DNA of 64,000 nt from an uncultured Steroidobacter sp. (GTDB lineage Bacteria > Pseudomonadota > Gammaproteobacteria > Steroidobacterales > Steroidobacteraceae), in assembly GCA_937864115.1 (NCBI GenBank), contig CALMII010000037.1:1-64000 (forward strand). Reading direction: 5' to 3'. A model generated the notes under the pieces. It saw nothing but the letters and a program-made list of their open reading frames with translations. It made no database searches and was not told the origin of the DNA. Positions 8,318 through 17,940 of the stretch are shown piece by piece (within the stretch, counting starts at the first letter, position 1; each line of letters starts with the position of its first letter). Made by a program: the position numbers and the translations under genes.

Positions 8318-9091
8318 TCAACCTTTGCGCAGCTGCAGCAGCTCTCTCACGAGCTTCGACTGACGTTCGCTCACCTGAATCTCGGTGCGTTCCTTGTCGT
8401 TCAGGACAAGCATGTAAGAGCCTTTGATCAGCGGCGCGACTTCGGCAATCTTCTTGCTGTTGACGATTGCCGAGCGATGGGCACGGAAAAATGGCGGGTC
8501 GGTGAGGCGAGCCTCGAGATCGGCGAGGTTGTAATCGGTTCGATAGAGCTGTGTCGTCGTCTGAACCTTGACGAGGCCGTCTTCCATCTTGAAGACGCAG
8601 ACGTCATCGAGCGGAATCAGGACGTAGCGATCGCGGAACCTCGCGACGACGTGCTTGAGTTCCGTTCGGGTCGAGTGCACGAGCGCGTGCACTCGCGATT
8701 TCTCCGCCGCATTGTCCTGCGCACTGCCGTGAAGTCGCTCGACGCGCTCCAGCACCGACGCAAGCTTGCCGCGATCGATCGGTTTCAACAGGTAGCCGAC
8801 GGCGTTCGCGGCGAAGGCATCGAGGGCGTACTGATCGTAAGCGGTCGCAAAGATCACGAGTGGCCACGAGGTTCCTGCCGGCAGATTGCGCAGCGCCTCG
8901 AAGCCGTCGCAGCCCGGCATCTGCACGTCTAGAAACACAAGGTCTGCAGACATGCTCGCCATCGACTCGATGGCTTCGAGACCGTCACGGGCTTCGCCAA
9001 TGATGTCGATTCGTTCGAATGGCGCGAGGAGCTTTCGCAGACGCGACCGCGCCGCCTCCTCATCGTCGATGATCAGCGTCCTAATTTTCAT
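8318..9091 (-). CDS. LytTR-family response regulator
   Basis: A 257-residue regulator. The receiver domain (about 1-120) has the acidic pair DDEE, the phosphorylatable Asp in VFLDVQMPG, and the conserved Thr/Ala and Lys (FATAYDQYA, LLKPIDR). A LytTR DNA-binding domain follows (about 150-255), with FFRAHRSAIVN and KGSYMLVLND as typical blocks. It overlaps the histidine kinase gene by 11 bp, so the pair is translationally coupled. It is convergent with the ABC exporter operon and may control it; the sequence does not prove this. Confidence 0.9.
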   Translation of the reverse strand: MKIRTLIIDDEEAARSRLRKLLAPFERIDIIGEARDGLEAIESMASMSADLVFLDVQMPGCDGFEALRNLPAGTSWPLVIFATAYDQYALDAFAANAVGYLLKPIDRGKLASVLERVERLHGSAQDNAAEKSRVHALVHSTRTELKHVVARFRDRYVLIPLDDVCVFKMEDGLVKVQTTTQLYRTDYNLADLEARLTDPPFFRAHRSAIVNSKKIAEVAPLIKGSYMLVLNDKERTEIQVSERQSKLVRELLQLRKG

Positions 9092-10916
9092 GTAGCGGCA
9101 AGAGCAATGTGATGCATGTCCCGCGTCCGCAGGCGCCTCGGCCGATATTCATTCGCGCACGGTCGCGATAAACCGTCTGCAATCGCTCGCGAACGTTTCT
9201 GAGCCCGATACCGATTCGATTGGGTGCTCCCGCCGGTATGCCGACACCGTCGTCTGAGATTTCGAGCTTGAGATACTCGCCGGCGCGCATCGCGCTGATG
9301 CTCAACACTCCACCTCCTGGGGTCGGCGCGAGACCGTGTCGTACCGCATTCTCGACGATCGGCTGGAGAATGAGCGAGGGCACCTGGCGCGCACCGAGAG
9401 TTTCGTCGTTGCGCATCTCGACGCGCAGGCGCTCGCCGAACCGAACCTGTTCGATATCGAGATAGCGACGAACGAACTGCAACTCCTCGTCGAGCGTCGA
9501 GAGCATCTGGTCGTGCCGGGAAAGCGCATATCGAAAGCAATCCGCAAGCCGTTCCGTCATCGTCTCCGCCTGCTCGGGCGCGCGTCCAATGAGGTCGGTG
9601 ATCGTATTCAGCGTGTTGAACAGGAAATGCGGGTCAACCTGAGCGCGCAGCGCGGTGAGCTTGGCCTCGGTCAGTGAGCGTTGCAACCGCTCCTCCCGCA
9701 ACCTGGACTCGCGCCGTTCCGCCTCGAGCTGCAACGACTCGAGGCGGTAGCTGAGCTCCAGCGCGATGGCTTCGGCAAACGCGAACTCTTCCTGCATGAG
9801 TACGCGCGAGTCCTTCGATGCCGCGAGATCGAGCACGAGTCGATCGCCGACCCGGATTCGGGCGAGATATGTCGCGGCCTCGGCGAAATCCCCGCCCGAG
9901 CGTACCGCCGCTTTTACGCGCAACGCTTCCCTGATGGTATGTTCCGCGAGCGCGATCAACTCGTCGTCCGTCGATGCGCGGCGCGCCTCCTGCACGAAAT
10001 CCCCTTTCACCAGTGCGTACGCCGGGCGGCGCAGCAGGAATCGATCCACCCAATGACTGATCCAACCGAACACCGCGGGCGCCACGAGCATGAGTGCGGC
10101 GACCAGGATCGTTGCGGTCACGAACGGCAGGCCGGGCACGAATGCTGGAATCTGCGCCACGACGAGTGCGGCGACACACACGCTTGCGATGAGAACGAGA
10201 CTGCGCTTCAACGCGATGTCGGCATAGCGGGTCTGCGCAAGAAAGAACGACAGCAACAGCGTCCACGGCAACACCCACAAAGCGCTGATCAAGGAGGCGA
10301 TCTGCTGCAGCGGACCGTCGGCTAGCGAGTCGTGAATCGACACGAGCGTCGCCAGGATCTGCACGAGCGCCAGGAGCGTTGCAGCTGGCGCGAACCAGCG
10401 CGCGATCCGGGGGCGCGCTTTGTTGGCAGAGGCGCGGCTGCCTGCAAACGCAGCGACGATACAGGCCCCCGCAAAGAAGAGCGAGACATAGAACGCGCCC
10501 GACGGAAATGGCGTATCGCCGACACGGAAGTCAGTCCGCAGCAAGACGATGGCGAACCAGATCGCCAGTGCGATGCTGCCGACATGGGCAAGCACCTTGA
10601 GGAACTTGCGTGCCTGGTCGGACCGTACATGAGGGTCGCCGAGACTGGTAAAGACCAACGGCCCGAAACACGTGGAGACCCAGGCAATCGACTCGGCAAT
10701 GTCGACGGCCCGACCCTTCGGATACGCGATGTCCAGGCTCACGGCCGCGAACGCCGCCACGGCGTACAGAAGCCCGGTGACCCAGAGCCAACCATAGGGC
10801 CGTGCGCCACCGCCTGTCGCATGGAAGGGGCGATGCGTGACCAACAATAATCCGCAGAGCGCTGCGGCCGTAGCGAATCCCAGCGCCTCTATCGCATTCA
10901 ACATTGTCGCGTTCAC
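9081..10916 (-). CDS. LytS/YehU-type sensor histidine kinase
   Basis: A 611-residue membrane kinase. The first 300 residues hold roughly eight hydrophobic segments without an obvious extracellular domain, suggesting sensing within or near the membrane. A soluble linker and coiled coil (about 370-410) follow. The His_kinase block LRAQVDPHFLFNTLNT carries the phospho-accepting His, and the ATPase domain shows the N-box (LILQPIVENAVRHGL) and G-box (ISDDGVGIP). It lies 21 bp after the TPR/haem protein gene and overlaps the regulator gene, so all three probably share a transcript. Confidence 0.9.
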   Translation of the reverse strand: MNATMLNAIEALGFATAAALCGLLLVTHRPFHATGGGARPYGWLWVTGLLYAVAAFAAVSLDIAYPKGRAVDIAESIAWVSTCFGPLVFTSLGDPHVRSDQARKFLKVLAHVGSIALAIWFAIVLLRTDFRVGDTPFPSGAFYVSLFFAGACIVAAFAGSRASANKARPRIARWFAPAATLLALVQILATLVSIHDSLADGPLQQIASLISALWVLPWTLLLSFFLAQTRYADIALKRSLVLIASVCVAALVVAQIPAFVPGLPFVTATILVAALMLVAPAVFGWISHWVDRFLLRRPAYALVKGDFVQEARRASTDDELIALAEHTIREALRVKAAVRSGGDFAEAATYLARIRVGDRLVLDLAASKDSRVLMQEEFAFAEAIALELSYRLESLQLEAERRESRLREERLQRSLTEAKLTALRAQVDPHFLFNTLNTITDLIGRAPEQAETMTERLADCFRYALSRHDQMLSTLDEELQFVRRYLDIEQVRFGERLRVEMRNDETLGARQVPSLILQPIVENAVRHGLAPTPGGGVLSISAMRAGEYLKLEISDDGVGIPAGAPNRIGIGLRNVRERLQTVYRDRARMNIGRGACGRGTCITLLLPLHEN

Positions 10917-10937
10917 GATGGCTCTTCAATCAGCGCT

Positions 10938-11756
10938 TCAATGCCCGTGACACTGGGTACAGTCTCTGCCGATGTTCAAGCGAAGTTTCATCATGTCGGC
11001 CGTCGGCGGCGATTGATTGCCGCTCAGTACTGCAAGGCGTTCACGAGCGCGTTGAGCGGCTGGCGTGTCACGCCGAGCCATGCGTTCGTACGTGGATCGA
11101 GCCTCATCGCGCCGCCCACTCTCCCATTGCAAATCCGCGAGCAGCAGGGCGACGACATCACCCGCACGAGTTCCATCTGCCACGTTCATGAGAAACATCA
11201 GGTCATCTTCGATCGGTAAGTCATGCCTCAGCGGGAGCGGAAGCGCAAGCGATGAGAAAGCACGCATCAACCTGACCGGCACTTGCGACGGAGCCAGTTC
11301 CACTCCGCGATTCAAGTCGACGATCGCGCGGCGAAGATCCTCCGGCGCTCGGCTTCGATTCGCGATGACGGTTCGTGCCATGCCCCGTCCGGCCGTGGCA
11401 TAGGCGTTGCTCGGATCGAGTCGCACGGCGCGATCGAACGCCTCGAATGCGTCTTGCGCAGCCGAAGCCGCGACTCGTGCATCACTCTTTCCATTTGCTG
11501 CCGCCGTGATCTGCATGAAGTATGCAGTGCCGAGCTCGTTCCAAACCTCGATATTGTCCGGGGCTGCCTCGACAGCGGTCCTCAGAACGGCAAGGGAGTC
11601 CTGCGCACGCTCGTACCTGCCCACTCGGACCTGATACTTGTATGCACGCGCCTGGAGTATCGCATGCGTCACCGGATCGGGTTCTGCGCCGGCGACGATA
11701 CAGGCCAGGCTGGCTGCTGCGATTGCAACGTGCGGAATGACGGTGGTCCGGAACAT
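10938..11756 (-). CDS. Secreted TPR protein with a C-terminal haem c motif
   Basis: I start at ATG 11756 because AAGGAG lies directly upstream. The product of about 272 residues has a signal peptide (MFRTTVIPHVAIAAASLACIVAGAE) and several TPR-like helical pairs (for example NIEVWNELGTAYFMQI and DAFEAFDRAVRLDPSNAYAT). The last residues are CTQCHGH. CxxCH is the covalent haem-attachment motif of c-type cytochromes, placed only three residues from the end. The gene is first in the operon with the kinase and regulator, so it may be a periplasmic accessory sensor. That role is inference. Confidence 0.75.
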   Translation of the reverse strand: MFRTTVIPHVAIAAASLACIVAGAEPDPVTHAILQARAYKYQVRVGRYERAQDSLAVLRTAVEAAPDNIEVWNELGTAYFMQITAAANGKSDARVAASAAQDAFEAFDRAVRLDPSNAYATAGRGMARTVIANRSRAPEDLRRAIVDLNRGVELAPSQVPVRLMRAFSSLALPLPLRHDLPIEDDLMFLMNVADGTRAGDVVALLLADLQWESGRRDEARSTYERMARRDTPAAQRARERLAVLSGNQSPPTADMMKLRLNIGRDCTQCHGH

Positions 11757-12361
11757 GTGAATCTCCTTGAGGTTGAGGCCTGAACGGGACCAGCCTACGC
11801 AGGAGAGGATATTCACCCGATCGATTTCGGGTCGGCGTCGAGAACGGTTGCGTCAACGCGGCAGATCGGCAGTTGAGCGCGGACGTCCGTCAGGCAGGAT
11901 GCGCATCATCGCTGCATTCCGACATCCTAACCTTGCCCTTCGCACGTATGTGCGTCCCTGGCATGCCAACTTCAGACTGAATGCCATCCTTGCAGAAGCC
12001 GAGCTCAAGCGACGTATCCTTAAACACACCATGCAGCGTCTGCAACGTGAACAGCTTCTGACCCGCCCGCGGACCGAGTGCGATCCGATAGGTGATGGCG
12101 GGACCGAGCAGATCATCCAGCGGGCCGGCCTCTCCAGCGCGGGTCAGCCAGGCATGCTCCTTTCCTGCAGTCGAATTTTTTTTTCGCAACTCCCCTCCAG
12201 CGCCGTGTCGGTAGCAGACAGGGTGCAGCCGCTTTGTCCGGACCTCGGAGTCAGGGCGATGCTCCCGAAAAGCCGCGAGCAACGTCCGGAGCCCGTCCGC
12301 CAGTTCCCGACGATCGCTTCTTCGCCAGTGACGGGCGATCAATGCTGAAACATTCTGATGA
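11757..12361. other. Intergenic region with IS91 debris
   Basis: About 600 bp without a supported gene. It holds the IS91 fragment at 12033-12140 and a nine-T run near 12177-12185. Reading frames here break conserved motifs within about 35 codons. Confidence 0.5.
12033..12140 (-). pseudogene. IS91-family transposase fragment (second copy)
   Basis: The minus strand encodes TRAGEAGPLDDLLGPAITYR, then IALGPRAGQKLFTLQTL, the same IS91 block as at the left window edge. The sequence 12033-12106 is identical to 74-147 over 74 bp and then diverges on both sides. Beyond TLQTL the frame continues into unrelated residues. This is a short relic, not a gene. The exact repeat implies the two copies are recent relatives or were joined by recombination. 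Confidence 0.7.
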
Positions 12362-13516
12362 CTACCAAGCGTACGCCGACTGCAGCACCCATCCCAATAC
12401 ATTGGCGCGCCCCGGATCAGAGTTATCCATGGAGAGAGAAAGACGGAGCGCGGACATTCCAACTGCCAGCGTCAAAGCCTCCGTGCGCAAGTCATAGGAC
12501 AGATCGACAGAGTGCGCGCCTGCGCGGTGACGCACCCCGATAGCAGGAAAGTGCAAGTCTTCAACCGCATCGTCCGAAACGACGGCACTCCATCCGTGCA
12601 ACGGCCGGGTGACGAGTGCCAGGTGATACTTCGGCTCGATACGCCGCTTCAGTGAAATGACTGAATCCAAGCCGACGACCGCAGCGTTCTGATCCAGATT
12701 CTCGTTGTGAGCGATCTGCGCATTGTCGAGTTGCTTCACGCTCATGGGGAGGTCGCGCCAGTGTAGCGAGCCATACAGATCCATGACGGCGAAGTTTGCT
12801 TCCCAGCCGCTACTCGACCGTAGGATCAGTTCCAGGTCCGTCGAATATCCCAGGGCACGCGGATCACCGCGCGTCACATAGGGATTGAAGTCGTCTGCAT
12901 CCAGGTCGCTCTGCACGCGCAGCCAGTTAGCCGTACCCGTGGCCCAAGAACCGGAATTGGCGGCGATATCGCCTCGGATGGACTGTTGCTGACCTTTCTC
13001 ACCGTTGAGGAAGGACGCACCGACACCGATCTTCAGCGACCAGCTCTTCCGCAGGTCGTATTCGAACACTTTGCGCAGCCGCAAACCGGTGGCCTGAAAA
13101 GCGCTGAAGTCCATGGATAGCGCGTAGGTGCGACCAGGATTGAACGGCTGGTCGTGCCTGCTACCGATCAGCACGTCCAGCAGATCCTTCGATGCGACAC
13201 CCAGATACTCGTGGCGGTAGATTGCTCCGACACACAGGCCGAAGCCTGCAGCGGCTATTTCAGCGAAACCGATACCGACACCTCGATTGCTCGCCCGATC
13301 CGGCGCGTAGTAGTCGCCTCCATAGTCGTCGTAGGTTGTCACTGGCGCCGGTTGCAGCCAGGCTACCGCGCCAACGGTAGCGGCAACGCTGCGACCGGAC
13401 GTTGGGCAGTTACTCGCAGCGCCGGACCCTGCAATCAAGTCCAGCGCTGTGGCAGAGAGCGATAAACCCAGGAGGGCCGTGCCGACCCCCACTCGCGTCA
13501 CACACTTCACGCTCAT
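12362..13516 (-). CDS. Predicted outer-membrane beta-barrel protein, unknown family
   Basis: A 384-residue protein with a signal peptide (MSVKCVTRVGVGTALLGLSLSATA) and alternating hydrophobic/polar strands through the rest (for example FEYDLRKSWSLKIGVGASFL and LALVTRPLHGWSAVVSDDA). It ends in the aromatic QSAYAW, compatible with an outer-membrane assembly signal. It lies 3 bp after the lipoprotein gene and is probably co-transcribed with it. I do not recognise the family. The pair may form a surface assembly, which is inference from adjacency only. Confidence 0.6.
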   Translation of the reverse strand: MSVKCVTRVGVGTALLGLSLSATALDLIAGSGAASNCPTSGRSVAATVGAVAWLQPAPVTTYDDYGGDYYAPDRASNRGVGIGFAEIAAAGFGLCVGAIYRHEYLGVASKDLLDVLIGSRHDQPFNPGRTYALSMDFSAFQATGLRLRKVFEYDLRKSWSLKIGVGASFLNGEKGQQQSIRGDIAANSGSWATGTANWLRVQSDLDADDFNPYVTRGDPRALGYSTDLELILRSSSGWEANFAVMDLYGSLHWRDLPMSVKQLDNAQIAHNENLDQNAAVVGLDSVISLKRRIEPKYHLALVTRPLHGWSAVVSDDAVEDLHFPAIGVRHRAGAHSVDLSYDLRTEALTLAVGMSALRLSLSMDNSDPGRANVLGWVLQSAYAW

Positions 13517-13519
13517 CGC

Positions 13520-16021
13520 CTAAAACACGGATTCGGAACTACCGTCGCTGTAGAAGACGAATCCGTTGTCGCCGATAGTGGCCGTTTCGACTCCGTTGGC
13601 GGTAACCGTTCCGGTCAGCGGACCATCGGCGGGCTTGCTCACGGCGATCGTCACGCCGGCGTTGTTCGTGATCGTGCCAGTCAATCCGGCGGTCGAGTCG
13701 TATTCACCGGAGGCGTTCAACTCGGCCGTGCCAGCCGCGGTACTGTACCGATACGTGACCGAGAACGACGCAGGATGCTCTGGCGATGTGCCCCAGGTGT
13801 ACTCGCCCGATTCGTCCTGAGCATGTTCGGAAGTCGGCCGATCGGCGTTGGCCGTGGCCGACACACTCAGTATGCGTCCGGAAGGGAGAAACAATGTGCC
13901 GTCCGCTTGCATTTGAGCGGTCAACGAGTTCGTCGCCACGATCGGTTGGGTGGCGTCGAAGCCCGCTACCCCCAGCATGCCTACGCTCAGCGCGCCTTGG
14001 AACAAGGGCGCATAGGCGCCTCCGGGCAGGACTTCGCTGATCGAAGCCTCGAGTTTGACAGTGCCTGGAATTCCAAGCGTGTTGGAGGCGTCGTAGACCG
14101 GCTCGTCGAGGGTCACCTTGCCAGCGTATGAGAAGCCATCGGTCACCCACTGCTCCATATCGATGGCGCCCCAGATGGCGATTGCAGCGTTGCCAGCGAT
14201 GGTCCGCGGCAGGCCATCCCTCTCAGTCCAGGAATAGGTCACCTCCGGGTCGTATGGGTCGGTGTATGTATGCGTGATCTCTGGATAGAACACACCGTCC
14301 GTCGCTGTTTTTCCATTGCGCACGTGAATGAGTGTGCCGGAGCCGAGCTTCGCGCTCTTGAGCGATATGCCTCCGCCACCTTCGAAGAGTGTGCCGCTGA
14401 CGGTCAGCGACCCCGAGAACGATTCGTTGTTCCAGTCCTCGGACTGTGCCGCTTGCAGATTGGCGCTGACATGTCCCCCTGCTGCGGTCACGTAGAAGGG
14501 ACCTGAGAACGAGGCCGAACGAACGTCACCCGTCTTCACGAGCGTGAAGGTGGCGGTCATCGCCGGAACATCGAGCGCGGCTTCGGAGGACTCGTTGCCG
14601 TACTCGCACGAGCCGGGGGCGCTGCACACCGCATTGAACGACCAGATTCGCTCAAAGGGTCGTGTGCTCACTGAATAGCCGGTATCGCCTACCCTCGTGA
14701 TCGTCGCCTGAATCCATCTCTCAGTAGATGTCTGACTGTAGGAACCGTTCTCACCAGTCTCATAGCTGTATTCGTAGCTGTAAGCGTATTCATCGAATGC
14801 GGTATTTGCTGCAGCGGGGTCCAAGGGGTCGTACCTGCAGTTGCTGTCGTCCGTGATGCTGTCGCTGTCGCCGCTCACGGCCAAAGCGCAAAAGTAAGCT
14901 GAAGCGAGCACTCTGCTGGCCGAACCGCCTACCGGCTTGACGTTGTTCTCGAAATCATCGACGAGCCCGTCCAATGTGTCGGAGAAACCCAATGTATCGA
15001 TCGGCCCCTGATTGACGATGTTGGTGCGGATGTTGGCCATCAGATCCTTGGTATTGACCAAGGGATCGGCGCTTGGGTTGTAGCCAGGCAAGGGATTCTG
15101 TTCTTGAATGTTCTCGACCAGCGCGTTTTCGGCGGTCGTAGGCACATTCATACCGAGTTCGGCTGGGGTTCTTCCAGCCACCGTTACCGCGCCAGAGTTG
15201 ATGACCGCGTACGCGGCACTCAAATAGCCGGCTTCGGCATTCAGCGTTGTGACGCCGCTAGCGCTTACGGAGACCAGTCTTCCAAGTCCGTCGACGACAC
15301 AAGGAAGATTCTCGGGATAGCTACCCATGCAGGCCAGCCCGTCCGTGCCGGTGGCGATACTTTTGTCGGCCGCGACGGATAGAGCTGTCAGCAGCTTTGC
15401 TTGAGCCTGTTGTGCGGGGGTGGAACTGGCGTAATTGGCGATGTCGATGGGGAGAGTCTGCAGAACCGGAGCGCCATTGAGGAATACGGTGCTGACGGTG
15501 CTGTTGGCGGCGTCGATAGTGGCGACGCTCAGCCCGCCAGTACCAGACGTGGCGAGCGTGTACGCCAGTTCCGTTAGCGGTGTGATGGCGAGAGGCTGCA
15601 GATTCGTGAGACTCGGGAATACAGCGTGCAGCACCAGCGCGGCGGGTGCGGCGATGGGCACACCCGACAGTTCGTCGAGCATCTGAGTCGAACCATCGAC
15701 AGTCAACGTCGCTACGACCGCGCCAGAGCTGGTAACAGGCGATGAAAAAGCGCCGGTGCTGGAGTCGGTACGTACTGTGGCGAGGGCCGTGCCGCCGACA
15801 ACGCCATTGCTCACCGGATAAAACGTCACGATCGCATCGAGGAGCAGTCCCTTCGCAGCCGTGCCTGACACCGTTGCGCTAAGTGGTGGAGTCGACCCGT
15901 CACCGCCGCCGGGCGGAGTCGCGCCAGAGCCACCGTCACCACCTCCTCCACCACAAGCGGCCTGGAGCAATAGGCCGGAGATCATCGATGCAGTGAGCAA
16001 GTGTCTCTTCTTCGACTGCAT
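13520..16021 (-). CDS. Large Gly-rich-linker lipoprotein, unknown function
   Basis: I start at ATG 16021 (MQSKKRHLLTASMISGLLLQ), which puts a lipobox LLQAAC at the end of a clean signal; the longer frame from 16129 adds 36 unlikely residues. The mature end is CGGGGGDGGSGATPPGGG, a flexible spacer. Then comes an Ig-like/transthyretin-like domain (SATVSGTAAKGLLLDAIVTF, about residues 47-130), followed by about 700 residues of beta-rich repeats. The product of about 833 residues is probably anchored in the outer membrane, with a barrel-like partner encoded 3 bp downstream. No catalytic motif was seen. Confidence 0.7.
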   Translation of the reverse strand: MQSKKRHLLTASMISGLLLQAACGGGGGDGGSGATPPGGGDGSTPPLSATVSGTAAKGLLLDAIVTFYPVSNGVVGGTALATVRTDSSTGAFSSPVTSSGAVVATLTVDGSTQMLDELSGVPIAAPAALVLHAVFPSLTNLQPLAITPLTELAYTLATSGTGGLSVATIDAANSTVSTVFLNGAPVLQTLPIDIANYASSTPAQQAQAKLLTALSVAADKSIATGTDGLACMGSYPENLPCVVDGLGRLVSVSASGVTTLNAEAGYLSAAYAVINSGAVTVAGRTPAELGMNVPTTAENALVENIQEQNPLPGYNPSADPLVNTKDLMANIRTNIVNQGPIDTLGFSDTLDGLVDDFENNVKPVGGSASRVLASAYFCALAVSGDSDSITDDSNCRYDPLDPAAANTAFDEYAYSYEYSYETGENGSYSQTSTERWIQATITRVGDTGYSVSTRPFERIWSFNAVCSAPGSCEYGNESSEAALDVPAMTATFTLVKTGDVRSASFSGPFYVTAAGGHVSANLQAAQSEDWNNESFSGSLTVSGTLFEGGGGISLKSAKLGSGTLIHVRNGKTATDGVFYPEITHTYTDPYDPEVTYSWTERDGLPRTIAGNAAIAIWGAIDMEQWVTDGFSYAGKVTLDEPVYDASNTLGIPGTVKLEASISEVLPGGAYAPLFQGALSVGMLGVAGFDATQPIVATNSLTAQMQADGTLFLPSGRILSVSATANADRPTSEHAQDESGEYTWGTSPEHPASFSVTYRYSTAAGTAELNASGEYDSTAGLTGTITNNAGVTIAVSKPADGPLTGTVTANGVETATIGDNGFVFYSDGSSESVF

Positions 16022-16352
16022 CGCCACTTCCCTATTCTTCGACACGGAACCATCCTCGCAACTGAACAGCGACGAACGTTGCCCCATCGCACACTGCGAG
16101 TCCATGAACTCCTTGCAAGAATGCGGCATGTATCACTCTTGGGTGCGGGCTCAGTCACACCTGAGATTGGATTTACATGACGCGACTCTCATTTCGCCGC
16201 ATGCGGATTGCAAACTGATGGTGGACGAATCAACTCGGGTGGCGGATAGGAATTTCAATCCACCTGCCCGATTCGCATCGCGGGTCTTAATATTGACCCC
16301 GGATGACTGGTCAAAGCCCCTGACTCCGCAAATCCGGCCCGGATGATACTCG
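16022..16352. other. Intergenic region, nothing recognised
   Basis: About 330 bp upstream of the lipoprotein gene. It contains the lipoprotein's presumed promoter and the decayed tail of the TauD-like fragment; no clear signal was identified. Confidence 0.4.
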
Positions 16353-16649
16353 TCAGGCATCGTTCTGCCCGCGAACTCCACACCGAGCGGGTCCACCACC
16401 GCTGAATCCCCCTCTCAACTCGACGTCGAAGCCGCGCAACAGTATCGCGCCGAACCGTGCGATGTCTTCGCGCAAACTGGACGAGTGGCGGCCGAGAAAT
16501 TCCCTAAGGAAGAGCGCGCTCGACGATGCGAGCGGCTGGATCACAAACGGCGTCTCTTCTTGTTGATTCGTTGGAACGCGTCGTTCCCGCGAGCTGAGCG
16601 TTCGGCTGATCACGTCGCTGTAGCGATGGGCCATCTGCATACCTCGCAC
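16353..16649 (-). pseudogene. N-terminal fragment of a TauD/TfdA-family dioxygenase
   Basis: Residues 12-75 match the start of SyrP/TauD-like Fe(II)/2-oxoglutarate dioxygenases: SRTLSSRERRVP, then PFVIQPL, a helix, and the motif RFGAILLRGFDV. Immediately after RGFDV the frame turns into Gly/Arg-rich sequence and stops. The His-x-Asp iron ligands and the rest of the roughly 330-residue enzyme are absent. Alternative frames downstream do not restore it, so the gene was truncated by deletion rather than a single frameshift. Confidence 0.6.
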
Positions 16650-16745
16650 TCATCCTCACGTGCATGGATATTCCTCGGTTGCAGAATTTACGAGACCGGC
16701 TCCGCTACTTCGAGCTCAATCAGCAGAACGCGCGTTTCGGCCGAT

Positions 16746-17936
16746 CTACGCCTCGTACAGAGCGCCTGCAATACTTGACCGAGCGACGCGAATGGCTGGC
16801 GCGATGGCTCCGGCAAGACCCAGTACGCACGCCAGAGCAGCAACCCCCATCACCAGCTGGGGCGTAAACGACAGTGAGAAAACAAGCTGCGAATCCCCCA
16901 GCGCGCCGCCGACCGTACTCATCATCGTTCCGTCGAACAGCACATAGGAAACGCCTATGCCGACTGCAGCTCCCAACAGCGCGAGCAGTAGCGCCTCTAT
17001 CAGCAGAGCGACGACCACCGCACTTGGAGCGAATCCGATCGCGCGCAAAGTTGCCACCTCCACCGAACGCGCCACCACTGCCGAGTACATCGAGGTTAGC
17101 GCAGCGAACAGCGCGCCGAATGCCATGATCGTACCTATCGAGTACGCAACGGTACGCAGCAAGCGACTCATGCCGTTCGATGCAAATGCCAAATACTCGG
17201 GCTCGGCATGCGCCTCCGCACCGGCTTTCGTATCGCGCACCACGCCTTGCCTGAAGGATCCGAAAGACGCAGCGTCCTTGAGCATGACGCTCACGCTGTT
17301 GAACGCGTTCAGCTTGTAGGCAGAAATGACCGTCTGCGCATCCGCAATGACTTCCGACTCGCGCGAGCCTTTGCTGCCAGCGAAGATGCCGACGATCGTC
17401 CAATCGCCATCCTGGAGCCGGATGCTCTCGCCGATGGTAAGACCTTCGAACCAAGCAAGCGCGGCAGCACCGACGATCAACTCATTCTTACCGGATTGAT
17501 ACAGCCTCCCCTCGACCAGCTTGAGCTCGGGGCGTATCGCGAAGTACTGCTCGCCCACGCCGCGCAACGTCAAGCTGACGTCCGACTGATCGGACTTGCG
17601 CGCGACAGGCGCCTGCAGCAACACTTCGCCCGATGCCAAGGGCCGGCCACGCGCGTCACGCCTCACTTCCGGCGCATTCGCAATGTTGCCGAAATCGTCC
17701 CGCGACAGACTGCTCGAGTCTTCCTCGGTCGCGATACGCGAGATCACTATGGCCCGCTCGGCCTGCGCATCGCCCATGATGGTCGAGCGGAATCCAATCG
17801 ACATGGCAAGCAGCGGGACCAGCACACCGACAACGCCAGCCATGCCGATGACGATGACCAGGGAGTTGCCGAGACGCAGCGGAACCGTACGCAGATTGGC
17901 GACGACGATCGCAAATATCTGTTGAATGCTGTTCAC
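16746..17936 (-). CDS. FtsX/DevC-type ABC permease (second of pair)
   Basis: A 396-residue permease: one N-terminal TM (LGNSLVIVIGMAGVVGVLVP), a periplasmic MacB-like domain (about 45-265) and three C-terminal TMs (IGTIMAFGALFAALTSMYSA onward) with the FtsX block VEVATLRAIGF. It forms a pair with the permease gene 4 bp upstream. Such pairs work with a separate ATPase and an HlyD adaptor (DevBCA-like), neither of which is present beside it. Confidence 0.85.
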   Translation of the reverse strand: MNSIQQIFAIVVANLRTVPLRLGNSLVIVIGMAGVVGVLVPLLAMSIGFRSTIMGDAQAERAIVISRIATEEDSSSLSRDDFGNIANAPEVRRDARGRPLASGEVLLQAPVARKSDQSDVSLTLRGVGEQYFAIRPELKLVEGRLYQSGKNELIVGAAALAWFEGLTIGESIRLQDGDWTIVGIFAGSKGSRESEVIADAQTVISAYKLNAFNSVSVMLKDAASFGSFRQGVVRDTKAGAEAHAEPEYLAFASNGMSRLLRTVAYSIGTIMAFGALFAALTSMYSAVVARSVEVATLRAIGFAPSAVVVALLIEALLLALLGAAVGIGVSYVLFDGTMMSTVGGALGDSQLVFSLSFTPQLVMGVAALACVLGLAGAIAPAIRVARSSIAGALYEA

Positions 17937-17940
17937 GCGC

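Noticed and set aside
16022..16129. Longer start for the 833-residue lipoprotein
   Set aside because: It would bury the clean lipoprotein signal 36 residues inside.
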